Program-made: the position numbers and the translations under genes
Shown here: piece after piece, positions 21,744 through 22,729 of the stretch
How the letters are laid out: each line of letters begins with the position of its first letter
How positions within the stretch are numbered: the stretch's first letter is position 1
The notes under the pieces: generated by a model
The model's input: only the letters and a program-made list of their open reading frames with translations
Databases searched by the model: none
Told to the model about the DNA's origin: nothing
Assembly (NCBI GenBank): GCA_946539175.1
Contig: CAMNHH010000014.1
Coordinates: forward strand, 1 to 22,729
Source: an uncultured Clostridia bacterium
Lineage (GTDB): Bacteria; Bacillota; Clostridia; Oscillospirales; Oscillospiraceae
DNA: 22,729 nt
Direction of reading: 5' to 3'

Positions 21744-22729
21744 TTACTTGGCGTAATCCACGGCCTTGGTCTCGCGGATGAGGTTGATCTTGATCTGGCC
21801 GGGGTATTCCAACTCCGCCTCGATCTTCTTGGCGATGTCCCGGGCCATGAGGACCATATTGTCCTCGGACACATCCTCGGGCCGCACCATGATGCGGACC
21901 TCCCGGCCGGCCTGGATGGCGTAAGCCTTCTCCACGCCGGGGAAGGAGCCGGTGAGCTCCTCCAGCTTCTCCAGACGGCGAACGTAGTTCTCCACGTTCT
22001 CCCGGCGGGCGCCGGGGCGGGCGGCGGAGATGGCGTCGGCGGCCTGGACCAGGCAGGCGATGACGGTCTTGGCCTCCACGTCGCCGTGGTGGGCCTCGAT
22101 GGCGTGGATGACCTCGGGGGATTCCTTGTAGCGGCGGGCCAGCTCCACGCCCAGCTGAACGTGGCTGCCCTCCATCTCGTGGTCCACGCTCTTGCCCAGG
22201 TCGTGCAGCAGACCGGCGCGCTTGGCCAGGCTCACGTCCTCACCCAGCTCGGCGGCCAGCAGCCCCGCAATGTGGGCCACCTCCATGGAGTGGTTCAGCA
22301 CGTTCTGACCGTAGGAGGTGCGGTACTTCTGACGGCCCAGGAGCTTGATCAGCTCGGGATGCAGGCCCTGCACGCCGGTCTCGAAGACGGCGCGCTCGCC
22401 CTCCCGCTTGATGGTCTGCTCCACCTCCCGGCGGGCCTTCTCCACCATGTCCTCAATGCGGGTGGGGTGGATACGGCCGTCGGCAATCAGCTTCTCCAGG
22501 GCGCTGCGGGCGATCTCCCGGCGCACCGGATCAAAAGAGGAGACGGTAATGGCTTCTGGGGTGTCGTCGATGATCAGATCGACGCCGGTGATGGTCTCCA
22601 GGGTGCGAATGTTGCGGCCCTCGCGGCCGATGATGCGGCCCTTCATTTCATCGTTGGGCAGAGCGACAACGGAAACGGTGGCCTCGGCGGCGTGGTCGGC
22701 GGCGCAGCGCTGGATGGCGGTGGAGATGA
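21744..22729 (-). CDS. rny: Ribonuclease Y, 5'-truncated by the window edge
   Basis: About 328 codons of RNase Y are visible. RNase Y is the membrane-bound endoribonuclease that starts bulk mRNA decay in many Firmicutes. Present are the KH domain with GRIIGREGRNIRTLE, the region with IRREI-like helices (DPVRREIARSALEKL), and the HD domain with HSMEVAHIAGLLA, GLLHDLGKSVDHE and AIEAHHGDVE, ending in the conserved AKKIEAELEYPGQIK. The frame continues upstream of the Met at 22646 to the last base (reading ISTAIQRCAADH), so the gene runs off the window. The N-terminal membrane anchor and long coiled coil lie outside. Two adjacent TAA stops end it. Usual length is about 520 residues. Confidence 0.96.
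   Translation of the reverse strand, partial: ISTAIQRCAADHAAEATVSVVALPNDEMKGRIIGREGRNIRTLETITGVDLIIDDTPEAITVSSFDPVRREIARSALEKLIADGRIHPTRIEDMVEKARREVEQTIKREGERAVFETGVQGLHPELIKLLGRQKYRTSYGQNVLNHSMEVAHIAGLLAAELGEDVSLAKRAGLLHDLGKSVDHEMEGSHVQLGVELARRYKESPEVIHAIEAHHGDVEAKTVIACLVQAADAISAARPGARRENVENYVRRLEKLEELTGSFPGVEKAYAIQAGREVRIMVRPEDVSEDNMVLMARDIAKKIEAELEYPGQIKINLIRETKAVDYAK

Noticed and set aside
1..22729. tRNA, rRNA, transposase or CRISPR features
   Set aside because: None was seen on either strand; no cloverleaf, ribosomal segment, transposase motif or spaced repeat array was recognised.

Overview
The window looks like chromosomal DNA from a high-GC, Gram-positive, spore-former-type member of the Clostridia, most plausibly a gut Oscillospiraceae/Ruminococcaceae relative. 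This is inferred from strong GGAGG-type ribosome binding sites, sigma-A promoters, LPxTG sorting signals, an HemZ-type coproporphyrinogen enzyme, RNase Y, a UvrX/YqjW-like Y-family polymerase and a spoVB-like/mazG/hup gene order. No database search was possible, so species is not claimed.

Layout. (1) Positions 22-5104, minus strand: a housekeeping run of nucleoside kinase-like protein, MtaD-type deaminase, SpoVB/MurJ-like flippase, MazG and HU. It is headed by a perfect-consensus sigma-A promoter (TTGACA-17-TATAAT) buried in the 3' end of hemZ. (2) 5140-6624, minus: hemZ. (3) 6696-17252, minus: an apparent seven-gene sortase-pilus operon. In transcription order it encodes a large cytoplasmic-looking coiled-coil protein, signal peptidase I, a 1404-residue LPATG adhesin, a 597-residue LPSTG major pilin, a class C sortase, a small LPPTG protein (probable basal or minor pilin) and a second sortase. 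It has a good promoter with phased A-tracts upstream, an ATGA adhesin/pilin overlap, a 13-bp perfect hairpin between pilin and sortase C, and a terminator that overlaps the last stop codon. (4) 17411-19167, plus: a divergent Y-family DNA polymerase with its own promoter and a LexA-box-like site next to the -35, ending at a bidirectional terminator. (5) 19154-21520: a visibly more AT-rich unit holding a small Cro/CI-type regulator (minus) and a divergent 628-residue lipoprotein of unknown function (plus). They are separated by a strong promoter, direct repeats over the -10 and start site, and a leader with a long-range inverted repeat. (6) 21521-21734: non-coding repeat DNA (small palindromes and seven tandem 7-bp units) ending in the rny terminator. 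(7) 21744-22729, minus: the 3' two thirds of RNase Y, cut by the window edge.

How the parts work together. Signal peptidase would process the exported pilus subunits. Sortase C would polymerise the major pilin and join the adhesin and basal subunit, and the second sortase could anchor the fibre to peptidoglycan. The coiled-coil protein at the head of the operon has no recognised role and is the most interesting unknown here. The lipoprotein/regulator pair is the second candidate for something undescribed.
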